Assembly: GCF_028288465.1 (NCBI RefSeq)
Contig: NZ_JAQBNR010000039.1
Coordinates: 55,642 to 119,641, forward strand
DNA length: 64,000 bases
Direction of reading: 5' to 3'
From: Ferruginibacter sp.
Lineage (GTDB): Bacteria > Bacteroidota > Bacteroidia > Chitinophagales > Chitinophagaceae
Below, piece by piece: positions 47,456 through 56,116 of the stretch; the stretch's first letter is position 1; each line of letters starts with the position of its first letter. A program made the position numbers and the translations under genes. The notes under the pieces were generated by a model that was not told the DNA's origin, did not search any database, and was given only the letters and a program-made list of their open reading frames with translations.

Positions 47456-48595
47456 TTATTTCTCTTTTAGGGCGACAACACAGGTGGTAGCATTGTGCAT
47501 TTCCAGTTTACCGCCTGTTGCCCTTGCCAGTTCTGCATTGCTGAACATACCGGCCATTGGCGTATTCCACACATTTTTTATACCTTCCAGCTCCTGATTA
47601 ATGAGTGGCCCGAAAGACAGCAAGCGGCCTGCGCAACTAAATACAATTACAGCATCCGCTTCCGGCATATCGGTGGCTTTAATATTGGCTGTTTCACTAA
47701 TTACTTTTTCTATTACATCAAAATCCGGCGGCAGTGAAAAACGCACTTTTGATCCCTGCGGTACCGATCCGCTGCAATAGAAGGAATGGTCATTCCAGTC
47801 TACCACCAGGCCGGGCCGCATTACGGGATCTCCGTTTTCCCGTTGTAATTGCATGGGCAAATTGGCTGCTATCTCCAGTAATAATTGCGGATTGTCCGGC
47901 GTAACATTTTCTATGCCACCATATCTTGCCGTGAGGTCAAGCACCGGCACATCATCCACTGTATACACATGATTGCCTTCACTTTTTGTGACTGTTTTTA
48001 AAGTGCCGACTGCCCTCCATCCACAGGTGGCCCTGCCTTTTATCGTTACATTATCAGCATCGAGTGCCAGAACAATCATCCCTTTATTGCTTTCCCAGTC
48101 GTTGCTGAAAACAAACTGTTCTGTAAACGTAATGTCATCACCGGCCATGCCGCCGTAAACCTCCACATGTGCCCCCACGGCTTCTTCAAAGCCCTTTAGC
48201 AAAGCTTCTGCATCGGTATTGGCATTACTTCCCCCGACTAAAAAAGCCGGGTTGGAAATATTTTCCAGCGTTTTCGAAGCGAGGGAAACTGCCACCTGTC
48301 TGAAATTAGTAGTGTTGTAATCAGCATGCAGTATCTGAAAATTTGACCGCTTCATATCCATCAGCAGCACAACAGTTGATTGCTTTTCAGGCGTTTCATC
48401 AGTAAATTCTCCGTTGCTGGTTACGCCGAAAACCTGCAGTCCTACGTTATCCAATACCCCGGTGATGGCCTTTCTATCCTGGGTGATCGACAGAAAGACA
48501 ATGGCCAGCGTTGGTTTAAAACCATCGGCCATGCTTTGTTCTAAAGCAGCCTCAATTTCGCCTGGTGATTTTCCTTTAATTGATTTTGCCTGCAT
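47456..48595 (-). CDS. FIST-domain sensory protein
   Basis: The 379-residue cytoplasmic protein consists of FIST_N (about 25-220; PTLAIVFLSITQD, VFGVTSNGEFTDE, AFLVGGSNANTDAE, EVYGGMAGDD) and FIST_C (about 225-370; VLDLTARYGG, VVDWNDHSFYCSGSVPQGS, VIVFSCAGRLLSFG). FIST domains are proposed to bind small ligands such as amino acids and often occur with two-component genes. It is 90 bp upstream of the giant kinase on the same strand and may deliver a signal to its modules; that is inference. The ATG at 48595 fits the family start. Confidence 0.92.
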   Translation of the reverse strand: MQAKSIKGKSPGEIEAALEQSMADGFKPTLAIVFLSITQDRKAITGVLDNVGLQVFGVTSNGEFTDETPEKQSTVVLLMDMKRSNFQILHADYNTTNFRQVAVSLASKTLENISNPAFLVGGSNANTDAEALLKGFEEAVGAHVEVYGGMAGDDITFTEQFVFSNDWESNKGMIVLALDADNVTIKGRATCGWRAVGTLKTVTKSEGNHVYTVDDVPVLDLTARYGGIENVTPDNPQLLLEIAANLPMQLQRENGDPVMRPGLVVDWNDHSFYCSGSVPQGSKVRFSLPPDFDVIEKVISETANIKATDMPEADAVIVFSCAGRLLSFGPLINQELEGIKNVWNTPMAGMFSNAELARATGGKLEMHNATTCVVALKEK

Positions 48596-48714
48596 CTGGA
48601 TGTTTATTTTGAAGGAGTGATTTTTGTTTTAATGCTACCTGGCTAAAGGTGGCGGAATGAATGCTTATCGGCTATCCTTGATTAAGTTTTAAACGATTAC
48701 AACAAGCATCCATA

Positions 48715-49236
48715 TTATTTTGACAGCTTTTTAATGATTGCATCTTCCGGTGGCGTTTTGATTTTTACTATGCTATCTAACTGCTCATTGGGAATGGTGG
48801 TAGATAAAATGTACTGCTGTACTTTCCAATCTTTGCCCTGTTTTATGAGCACGCCGGAGCCACGACAGATTTTCATTTGTGTATTTAACAATTCATCAAA
48901 CCAGGCAAGGCTGCCGGTTTTATCAAAATAAATATGACGCTCCAGTGCAGTAAAATTCCAGGCGTGACCTTTATCAAAAATAGGTTTGGCCCAGGCCATA
49001 AAAGATTTTTTATCCCAGCGCTCTGTAGCATCGGTACCGGTAAATATGGCGTCACCGGTATAGTAATTAAAGTATTTATTGTAGTCAGCTTTTGCTGCGG
49101 CAACATTAAACGAGTCGAGCATAGCCGCAACCTGCATTTCATCGCTTGCTGTGTTTGGTTTATTGTTACTACAGGCTGCAAAAAGTAAAGTAATAAAAGC
49201 AATGGTAATTACAGGCTTGCGTAAAGCTGGTTTCAT
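48715..49236 (-). CDS. NTF2-like (SnoaL-type) lipoprotein
   Basis: The 173-residue protein starts with a lipoprotein signal (MKPALRKPVITIAFITLLFAAC, lipobox Cys22) and has an NTF2-like fold: MLDSFNVAAAKADYNKYFNY, GDAIFTGTDATERWDKKSF, SLAWFDELLNT and WKVQQYILSTTIPNE. The mature protein should sit in the periplasm or outer membrane. It lies 119 bp upstream of the FIST gene on the same strand, within the kinase array, so it might be part of the same regulon. Ligand or activity is unknown. Confidence 0.82.
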   Translation of the reverse strand: MKPALRKPVITIAFITLLFAACSNNKPNTASDEMQVAAMLDSFNVAAAKADYNKYFNYYTGDAIFTGTDATERWDKKSFMAWAKPIFDKGHAWNFTALERHIYFDKTGSLAWFDELLNTQMKICRGSGVLIKQGKDWKVQQYILSTTIPNEQLDSIVKIKTPPEDAIIKKLSK

Positions 49237-49452
49237 GTGTTGGTTTTTATATTAAATGACAATGAAGTGATGATGCGTATTTTGCACCGGCTTTATAAAG
49301 GGTAGAGAAAGTTAATTATATTTTTTGAGTTCTGACTCGTCTTGTTCTGGCCCGGGTGGTATTGCAGCCTCCCAAATGTTCAAACTTTACACTGTTCTGT
49401 AAACTGACTGACGCAAAAAAAGACTGCGACAGAAGCGTTTTTTCATCATGCG

Positions 49453-51795
49453 CTAAACTGGTAATTTAATCGTGAATACAGTGCCTTCGTTTTCTTTGGT
49501 TTGTACTTTTATCTCACCACTATGCGCTTTTATTATGTCATAACTTAAACTCAGCCCTAATCCTGTACCTTGTCCGGTGGGTTTTGTTGTAAAAAATGGC
49601 TGAAAGATTTTGTCTACTATTTTTTGCGAGATACCGTTGCCGTTGTCTTTCACAGCAACCTCTACATAATCATTTTTCTTTTTTGTGCTTATCAAAACAG
49701 TCGGCTCATAGTTTTCAATTCCTGATTTTTTTTTCTCATCTACTGCGTAAAAAGCATTGGTGATTAAATTTAAGATTACCCTGCCGATGTCCTGCGGAAT
49801 GATGTTGATGTTGCCGATTGTATCATTAAAATCCGTTTTCAATATTGCATTGAAAGACTTGTCTTTTGCACGAAGGCCGTGGTAGGAGAGGCGCATGTAT
49901 TCATCCGCCAGCTTATTGATATCTGTAGGTTCTTTTATTGCGTTGCTTGTGCGGCTGTGTTGCAGCATACCTTTCACAATGCCATCCGCACGCCTGCCAT
50001 GATGATTTATTTTTTCTTCATTCTGTTCAATGTCATTGGCAATGTTTTTTACTTCTTCATAATTACCACGGTTAATGGCTTCTTTCATTTCGCTGATCAG
50101 CTCCCTATTTACTTCAGAAAAATTGTTTACAAAGTTTAACGGGTTTTGAATTTCATGCGCAATGCCTGCGGTGAGTTCGCCAAGCGAAGCCATCTTTTCA
50201 GATTGTATCAGCTGCTTTTGCGTATTCCTTAATTCGCCGAGCGTGGTTTCTATTTCCTGCTTTTGCGATTGCAGGATGGTATTGGCTTTTTGTTTTTGTT
50301 TGTTATTTCTGAATAAAACAAAGGCCACGAGCAGAAATACAGCCATTGCCGTAATTAACCCATACATTTTTATTTTTGTCTGGTATTGCGCCTGTGCTTC
50401 TTTACGCTGCTGTTCCAGTTGCTGGCGGCGGGACGATTCATTGAAAGAGAGGGTTTGAAATTGTCTTACTTTCCCCGAATTGTACAGGCTGTCTTTTAAT
50501 ATTACAGACAGATGGAGGTATTTATAAGCACTGTCCAGCTGCCCGTTTGCGTTGTATAGATCGGCAATGAGCGGGCTTATTTCTGCAATAAAATAATTAG
50601 AATTTTCACCCCATGACTGAACAGTTATTTTTTGCGTTTGATAAAACGTCAACGCTTTCCTGGCGTACAGCAACGCCGAATCCAGGCGGCCTGCTTTTTG
50701 AAATAATTTTGCCATCCCTACATTGGCGGGCGCTACCCAATAATCAACATTATACGGAATAGCCGATCTGTAAAAGTCCAGTGCTGTTTTATCTTCTCCT
50801 TTTGCAGCATAAATATCTCCAAGTAACCTGTTGGCTGAGGCCTGGTATGCCTCTGGGAAAGCCAACCCTTTTATCATTTTCATTTGATTTGCATAGGGTA
50901 AAGCAGCATCCGGTAGCTGCAGGTTATAAAAGGCAGTAACAATGCTAAAATTTGTATTCCATCTGCTGGATGGAAACCTTGGGTCAGCAGGGTTTAATTT
51001 GCTTAGAATTGAATCTGCTGATTTAGCATAACTCAATACATGCTGATAATCTTTCATCGCAAGATAATCATTGGTAATACTCTGGGTGGTGCCTACAAGT
51101 AAAAATTTATCAGTTTCCTTTTCTGCCAGTTTTAAATTTTCCAGTCTTAACTCCAATGCTTTTGGATAATTTCCAAAAGAGTGCATGAGTGAAGCAACTA
51201 CCTCCTGAAGTGTGATCAACTGGATTGTATAGTCTGAACGGTACGATAACTTATTGTTTGAAGAAGCCATTACTTTTTGCTGTAACTGAAGTGCTTCCTG
51301 GGCATACATCAAGGCAGAATCAGCATTGAAATATTCGTTATAAAATCCATAAGCGTATGCAATCGAGGCTAATATTTTTATCCGGCCGGTATCTTCCTTT
51401 TCTTTGGCAAGTGCATACCATTTATCAACAAACATCTGATCACGCCATCTTAGTACGCTATCTGTTAACCTAGTATTTTGATTAATAGTGACCGTACGAT
51501 CCGGCACCTCGTCGCCATTATCTTGTTTCTCTACAGTCAACCAGCTGCCCCTGTGAAATTTATATTTGATGATACCAGCTTTTAAATTCAATGTGATTGA
51601 TTTTTCGCTGGCTGCCAGGGGCAATAACAGGAATTCTTTATTGTCAGTTGAATCCCAGTTGCTGAAAGTACCTGTGATATAAATACTGTCGTGATGAATG
51701 GCTGTTTTTTCCTTTAAAATAAAACGCACCTGGTATTGCGCCTGTATTGAAATTGAACAAAGTATAAGCAGCAGCAAGCCGGGTATTTTTTTCAT
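49453..51795 (-). CDS. TPR histidine kinase with a glycogen-binding-like N-terminal domain
   Basis: The 780-residue kinase has a signal peptide ending near IQAQ (residue 20), then a beta-sandwich of about 90 residues with VRFILKEKTAIHHDSIYITG and GTFSNWDS. That is the pattern of CBM20/CBM48-like starch- or glycogen-binding folds. A TPR region (about 130-440), a membrane helix (about 477-496), coiled coil and kinase core with His547 follow. N-box NLITNAFYAVD, G1 DNGNGIS and GTGLGLS are present. The added domain suggests that it senses a carbohydrate or related ligand. It is the first kinase of the array and diverges from the GH42 gene across 352 bp. Confidence 0.9.
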   Translation of the reverse strand: MKKIPGLLLLILCSISIQAQYQVRFILKEKTAIHHDSIYITGTFSNWDSTDNKEFLLLPLAASEKSITLNLKAGIIKYKFHRGSWLTVEKQDNGDEVPDRTVTINQNTRLTDSVLRWRDQMFVDKWYALAKEKEDTGRIKILASIAYAYGFYNEYFNADSALMYAQEALQLQQKVMASSNNKLSYRSDYTIQLITLQEVVASLMHSFGNYPKALELRLENLKLAEKETDKFLLVGTTQSITNDYLAMKDYQHVLSYAKSADSILSKLNPADPRFPSSRWNTNFSIVTAFYNLQLPDAALPYANQMKMIKGLAFPEAYQASANRLLGDIYAAKGEDKTALDFYRSAIPYNVDYWVAPANVGMAKLFQKAGRLDSALLYARKALTFYQTQKITVQSWGENSNYFIAEISPLIADLYNANGQLDSAYKYLHLSVILKDSLYNSGKVRQFQTLSFNESSRRQQLEQQRKEAQAQYQTKIKMYGLITAMAVFLLVAFVLFRNNKQKQKANTILQSQKQEIETTLGELRNTQKQLIQSEKMASLGELTAGIAHEIQNPLNFVNNFSEVNRELISEMKEAINRGNYEEVKNIANDIEQNEEKINHHGRRADGIVKGMLQHSRTSNAIKEPTDINKLADEYMRLSYHGLRAKDKSFNAILKTDFNDTIGNINIIPQDIGRVILNLITNAFYAVDEKKKSGIENYEPTVLISTKKKNDYVEVAVKDNGNGISQKIVDKIFQPFFTTKPTGQGTGLGLSLSYDIIKAHSGEIKVQTKENEGTVFTIKLPV

Positions 51796-52147
51796 ATTCA
51801 GTTAATTGCTGGTAAAAGATAATAAAGATTACTGAAGCAGGAAAACAAATGCCCAAACAAGCTACAAACGGTGGAACCAAAAATGCAGGATTGCAGGCCT
51901 CTGCAGATGGTAATTAATTTTAAATGAAGTTGGTAAAATAATAAATCAGTGAAGCTGTTTCCAATCAATTTTTAGTCATCTTTACATTCAATGTAAAAAT
52001 AACTGTTGCCTTGCTTGCCTTACATAATTTACCATACGACCGGATATCATAACCGTTGATGCCATTGCTTTTCAAGTAATCAAAAACAGTTATTTTCATA
52101 ATCAATCAAATTTTCAAATATCAGCTTATTAAAATCCAGCACGAAAA
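51796..52147. other. Divergent intergenic region, 352 bp, with a short minus-strand ORF
   Basis: The spacer must hold promoters for the kinase and the GH42 gene. The minus strand at 51965-52099 has a 44-codon ORF, listed separately. Nothing else was recognised. Confidence 0.45.
51965..52099 (-). CDS. Possible 44-residue small protein
   Basis: An ATG at 52099 opens a 44-codon frame beginning MKITVFDYLKSNGINGYDIR, with a stop at 51965. Its composition looks protein-like rather than random (a helix with a basic tail). It could be a small protein or the remains of a longer gene. No family is recognised. Confidence 0.3.
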   Translation of the reverse strand: MKITVFDYLKSNGINGYDIRSYGKLCKASKATVIFTLNVKMTKN

Positions 52148-54229
52148 ATGAAAAATAAAATAGTTTCTTTTTTTCTATTACTCTTCTCCACAGCATTATT
52201 ATCAGCACAAAGTATTAAAACAAATAAGCTGCTTTTTGGTGTTGCTTATTACGATGAATATATGCCGTACGAAAGGCTTGACAACGATATCCAGATGATG
52301 AAAGCGGCGGGAATAAATGTTGTGCGGATAGCAGAATCTACCTGGAGCACCGTGGAGCCACAGGATGGTGTGTACGATTTCTCCCACATCGATCGTGTGC
52401 TGAACGCCATGTACAAGGCGGGTATCAGTGTATTTATTGGTACGCCCACTTATGCCATTCCTACCTGGCTGGTAAAAAAATATCCTGCGGTATTGGCAAT
52501 AACCCCATCGGGGCAAAACCAATACGGAGCCCGGCAAAACATGGATATCACCAATACAAATTTTCGTTTTTATGCAGAGCGCATCATCAGGAAAATTATG
52601 GAGCATGTAAAAGATCATCCGGCTATCATTGGCTACCAGATAGACAATGAAACCAAGGCTTATAACACAGCCGGGCCAAATGTGCAGCAGCTTTTTGTTT
52701 TATACATGAAGGAAAAATACAAATCACTGGATAGTTTAAACAAAGCTTTTGGATTGGATTACTGGAGCAACCGGATCAATAACTGGGATGATTTTCCATC
52801 TGCCACCGGCACCATCAACGCAAGCCTGGGTGCTGAATTCGCTAAGTTTCAACGTAAGTTGGTAACAGATTATCTTGGCTGGCAGGCAGCTATTGTAAAG
52901 GAATACAAACATCCGGGCCAGTTTATCACACAAAATTTCGATCTTGAATGGCGGGGTTATTCTTACGGTGTTCAGCCGGATGTAGATCATTTTGCTGCAG
53001 CCAAAGCAACGGATATTGCAGGCATAGATATCTACCATCCAACACAGGATGCTCTTACCGGAACCGAAATATCTTTTGGCGGCGATATGGCCCGTTCAAT
53101 GAAGGCGGGGAAAAATTATTTTGTAATTGAAACAGAAGCGCAGGGTTTTCCGCAATGGGTACCTTATCCAGGTCAGTTAAGATTGCAAGCTTTTAGCCAC
53201 CTGGCATCCGGCGCAAACATGGTAGAGTACTGGCACTGGCATTCCATTCACAATGCAGCCGAAACTTACTGGAAGGGATTGTTAAGTCACGATTTTGAAC
53301 CCAACCCAACCTATGATGAAGCAAAAACCATCGGCAACAGTTTTGAGAAACTGAGTCCGCACCTGGTAAACCTGAAAAAGACAAATAAGGTCGCCATTCT
53401 CTTCAGCAATGAAGCCCTTACCGCATTTAAGTGGTTTGGCTTTGGATGGGGATCAAGGGAAGGTTACAATGATATCCTGCGCCCATTATATGATGCGTTG
53501 TACCGCATGAATATCGGGGTGGATTTTGTTGATCCTTCCAGCAAAAATATAGACGATTACAAACTGCTTATTGTACCGGCATTGTATGCGGCACCCGATA
53601 GTTTATTGCAGCATTTAAACCGCTTTGTGAAAAACGGTGGTCACATTGTGTATACATTTAAAAGCGGCTTTTCCGATCAGAATGTAAAGGTGCGCACAAC
53701 ACTTCAACCAGGTATTATCAATGAAGCTTGTGGTATCAGTTACAGCCAGTTTACCATCCCCCAAAATGTTAGTTTAAAAGGCGATCCGTTTAATGTTGGA
53801 AAAGAAAATAATAAAGTAAGCACCTGGATGGAATTGATTACACCCACATCGGCAAAAGTGCTGGCTTATTATGATCACCCGGTATGGGGCAAATATGCAG
53901 CCATTACTGAAAATAGCTATGGTAAAGGGTTAGCCACTTACATAGGCTGCATGACAAGTACAGCGGTTACCAATAAAATAATGGAAGATGCGGCAAAAAA
54001 AGCCGGCTTGTGGGGAACAGATCAGCAATTGTCCTTTCCGGTAATAACAAAATCCGGGATGAATGAAAGGGGCAAACTGATTCATTATTACTTTAATTAT
54101 TCCGCCACTGCAATCAGTCTTAAATATCCTTATCCGGATGGTAAAGAATTGATTGGTGATAAAGCAATAGTAAAAGACAGCCAGCAGCAACTGGAACCCT
54201 GGGGCGCATTGATTATTGAGGAGAAATAA
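52148..54229 (+). CDS. Secreted GH42-type beta-galactosidase
   Basis: The 693-residue protein has a signal peptide (cleavage near LLSA-Q, residue 20) and a GH42 architecture: a catalytic TIM barrel (about 25-390), a flavodoxin-like trimerisation domain (about 400-600) and a small C-terminal beta domain. YYDEYMPYERLDNDIQMMKA is the typical start. Glu168 in QIDNETK is the acid/base, and Glu328 in FVIETEAQGFPQW the likely nucleophile. The family releases terminal beta-galactose. With an export signal it should act in the periplasm or outside, probably in plant or algal polysaccharide use. A carboxylesterase gene follows after 163 bp. Confidence 0.93.
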   Translation: MKNKIVSFFLLLFSTALLSAQSIKTNKLLFGVAYYDEYMPYERLDNDIQMMKAAGINVVRIAESTWSTVEPQDGVYDFSHIDRVLNAMYKAGISVFIGTPTYAIPTWLVKKYPAVLAITPSGQNQYGARQNMDITNTNFRFYAERIIRKIMEHVKDHPAIIGYQIDNETKAYNTAGPNVQQLFVLYMKEKYKSLDSLNKAFGLDYWSNRINNWDDFPSATGTINASLGAEFAKFQRKLVTDYLGWQAAIVKEYKHPGQFITQNFDLEWRGYSYGVQPDVDHFAAAKATDIAGIDIYHPTQDALTGTEISFGGDMARSMKAGKNYFVIETEAQGFPQWVPYPGQLRLQAFSHLASGANMVEYWHWHSIHNAAETYWKGLLSHDFEPNPTYDEAKTIGNSFEKLSPHLVNLKKTNKVAILFSNEALTAFKWFGFGWGSREGYNDILRPLYDALYRMNIGVDFVDPSSKNIDDYKLLIVPALYAAPDSLLQHLNRFVKNGGHIVYTFKSGFSDQNVKVRTTLQPGIINEACGISYSQFTIPQNVSLKGDPFNVGKENNKVSTWMELITPTSAKVLAYYDHPVWGKYAAITENSYGKGLATYIGCMTSTAVTNKIMEDAAKKAGLWGTDQQLSFPVITKSGMNERGKLIHYYFNYSATAISLKYPYPDGKELIGDKAIVKDSQQQLEPWGALIIEEK

Positions 54230-54392
54230 GTGTAAAAATAATGGGTTTAAACCGGGGGTGATCTTTTTGCACAGCGCTTTAACCAAATTATCAAAACAAT
54301 AAAAGATCCCTTAACACCAATAGGGCGAAGCAAACTTGTCAACCCGTTGTTATGAATAGTACAAATTCTTTCATCATACAATACCATACGTC

Positions 54393-55931
54393 ATGCGATT
54401 TAATAAACCTTTCTTTACTACCATTCTTTTCTTGTTAACCGGTTATGTTTTAACTGCACAATTAACAACAGTTTCAACCGCCAACGGTATTGTTGGGGGA
54501 TATACCCACAACGATATCAGTATTTTCAAAGGCATTCCTTTTGCCGCTCCGCCAACAGGAGCCTTGCGTTGGAAAGCCCCGCAACCCGCTGCAGACTGGC
54601 AGGGAGTGAAGCAATGCACAGCTTTTTCAGCAAGCCCCATGCAACCAACACCAGCACCGTTTTTGTGCTGGTCAGAAGAATTTATTGCACCCCCGGCGCC
54701 ACTAAGTGAAGATTGTTTGTACCTGAATGTATGGTCGGGTGCAAAAACAGCCAGTGAAAAACGACCTGTATTTGTATGGATATATGGTGGAGGATTCAAT
54801 TCAGGATCGGCGGCCTGCGCCATTTATGACGGGGAAGAGATGGCGAAAAGAGGAATTGTTTTTGTAAGCATCAATTACCGTGTAGGCCCATTCGGTTTTA
54901 TGGCGCATCCTGAATTAACAAAAGAAGAAAACAATGCATCCGGTAATTATGGCTTGCTTGACCAGGTGGCCGCCTTGCAGTGGGTGAAAAAAAATATTGC
55001 TGCTTTTGGTGGTAATCCAAACCAGGTAACTTTAGGCGGGCAGTCAGCCGGTTCGATGAGTGTAAATGCTTTGCTGGCTTCGCCATTGGCGAAGGGTCTG
55101 TTCCAGGGGGCTATATTGGAGAGTGGTGGTCTGCTGGCAGGTCTTGCACCGGCTTCGCTGCAATCGGCAGAAAAAATTGGGCTGGAGTTACAGAAAAAAG
55201 CAGGTGCTTTAACTATTAGCGAATTTAGAAATAAATCCGCAGAAGAAATACTGAAAGCCTCCCAGGACTTAGGCGGCATGCGTATGGGACTAACACTGGA
55301 CGGATACGCATTGCCGGTTGATTTTATGCAGACATTTAAAGAGGGTAAACATAATAATGTTCCTGTAATGATGGGGTGGGTGACAGGTGATGGTGGCCTG
55401 TTTGGCAAACCGGATATTACGGCTGAAAAATTTATTCAGCAGGCCAAAGAAAATTATGGGGCCAATGCCGCCGACTACTTAAAAGTGTTCCCTGCAGGCA
55501 GTGATAGTGAAGCACAGGCGAGCCAGGCAAAACTTGCTATATTGAATTTTGCATCGCTGCCAGCCTACCTGATGGCAGCATATAATAAAAAGCCAACCTT
55601 TATTTATGAAGGCGGTTATGTTCCAACAGACAAGCCGGGTTTTCCCAATTACGGAGCCTTTCACACATCCGAAGTTCCTTTTGCTTTGCATACACTGCAT
55701 TTATGGAACCGGCCATGGAAGCAGTCTGATTTTGATGTGCAGGAACTGATGTCAACTTACTGGCTGCAGTTTATTAAAACCGGCAACCCGAACGGAAACG
55801 GATTGCCGCAATGGAATGCTTATGATAAAGCAAAAGGCACCATACTCGAAATAAATACCACCGCAACAGCTAAACCTGGGTTGTATAAAAATGAATTTGA
55901 ACTATTGGATAAACTAAAAGCCGGCAAATAG
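54393..55931 (+). CDS. Secreted type B carboxylesterase
   Basis: The 512-residue alpha/beta-hydrolase has a signal peptide (ending near LTAQ, residue 23) and the carboxylesterase/lipase family features: FKGIPFAAPPTGALRWKAP, SEDCLYLNVW, the oxyanion loop YGGGFNSG and the nucleophile Ser218 in LGGQSAGS. The catalytic His is likely in GAFHTSEVPF. It hydrolyses esters outside the cytoplasm, perhaps side groups of the glycans handled by the GH42 neighbour. The two genes are on the same strand 163 bp apart, so co-expression is possible. The substrate is not determined. Confidence 0.92.
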   Translation: MRFNKPFFTTILFLLTGYVLTAQLTTVSTANGIVGGYTHNDISIFKGIPFAAPPTGALRWKAPQPAADWQGVKQCTAFSASPMQPTPAPFLCWSEEFIAPPAPLSEDCLYLNVWSGAKTASEKRPVFVWIYGGGFNSGSAACAIYDGEEMAKRGIVFVSINYRVGPFGFMAHPELTKEENNASGNYGLLDQVAALQWVKKNIAAFGGNPNQVTLGGQSAGSMSVNALLASPLAKGLFQGAILESGGLLAGLAPASLQSAEKIGLELQKKAGALTISEFRNKSAEEILKASQDLGGMRMGLTLDGYALPVDFMQTFKEGKHNNVPVMMGWVTGDGGLFGKPDITAEKFIQQAKENYGANAADYLKVFPAGSDSEAQASQAKLAILNFASLPAYLMAAYNKKPTFIYEGGYVPTDKPGFPNYGAFHTSEVPFALHTLHLWNRPWKQSDFDVQELMSTYWLQFIKTGNPNGNGLPQWNAYDKAKGTILEINTTATAKPGLYKNEFELLDKLKAGK

Positions 55932-55981
55932 GCGATTGCCCAAACGCAAAGAATTCAATAATTTAACTGCAGATTTTGTAT

Positions 55982-56116
55982 ACTGCCTAATCAATGTCGT
56001 CTACTTAGCGAATGAAGGTGGTCGACCTTTTTATAGTTATCGGTTATTTAATAAGGTCGGCCACCTTTTCCCCAGGGCTAAATTTACTTAAGTAAACGAC
56101 ATTGACTGCCTAATCA
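55982..56116. repeat. Hairpin-forming element with 12-bp flanking direct repeats (MITE-like)
   Basis: ACTGCCTAATCA occurs at 55982-55993 and 56105-56116. Between them lie inverted arms CAATGTCGTCTACTTA and TAAGTAAACGACATTG (one mismatch), inner arms AAGGTGGTCGACCTT (56015-56029) and AAGGTCGGCCACCTT (56053-56067, one mismatch), and the palindrome TTACTTAAGTAA at 56084-56095. The right direct repeat overlaps the ligD stop codon. It sits between convergent genes and may also end transcription. Confidence 0.7.
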
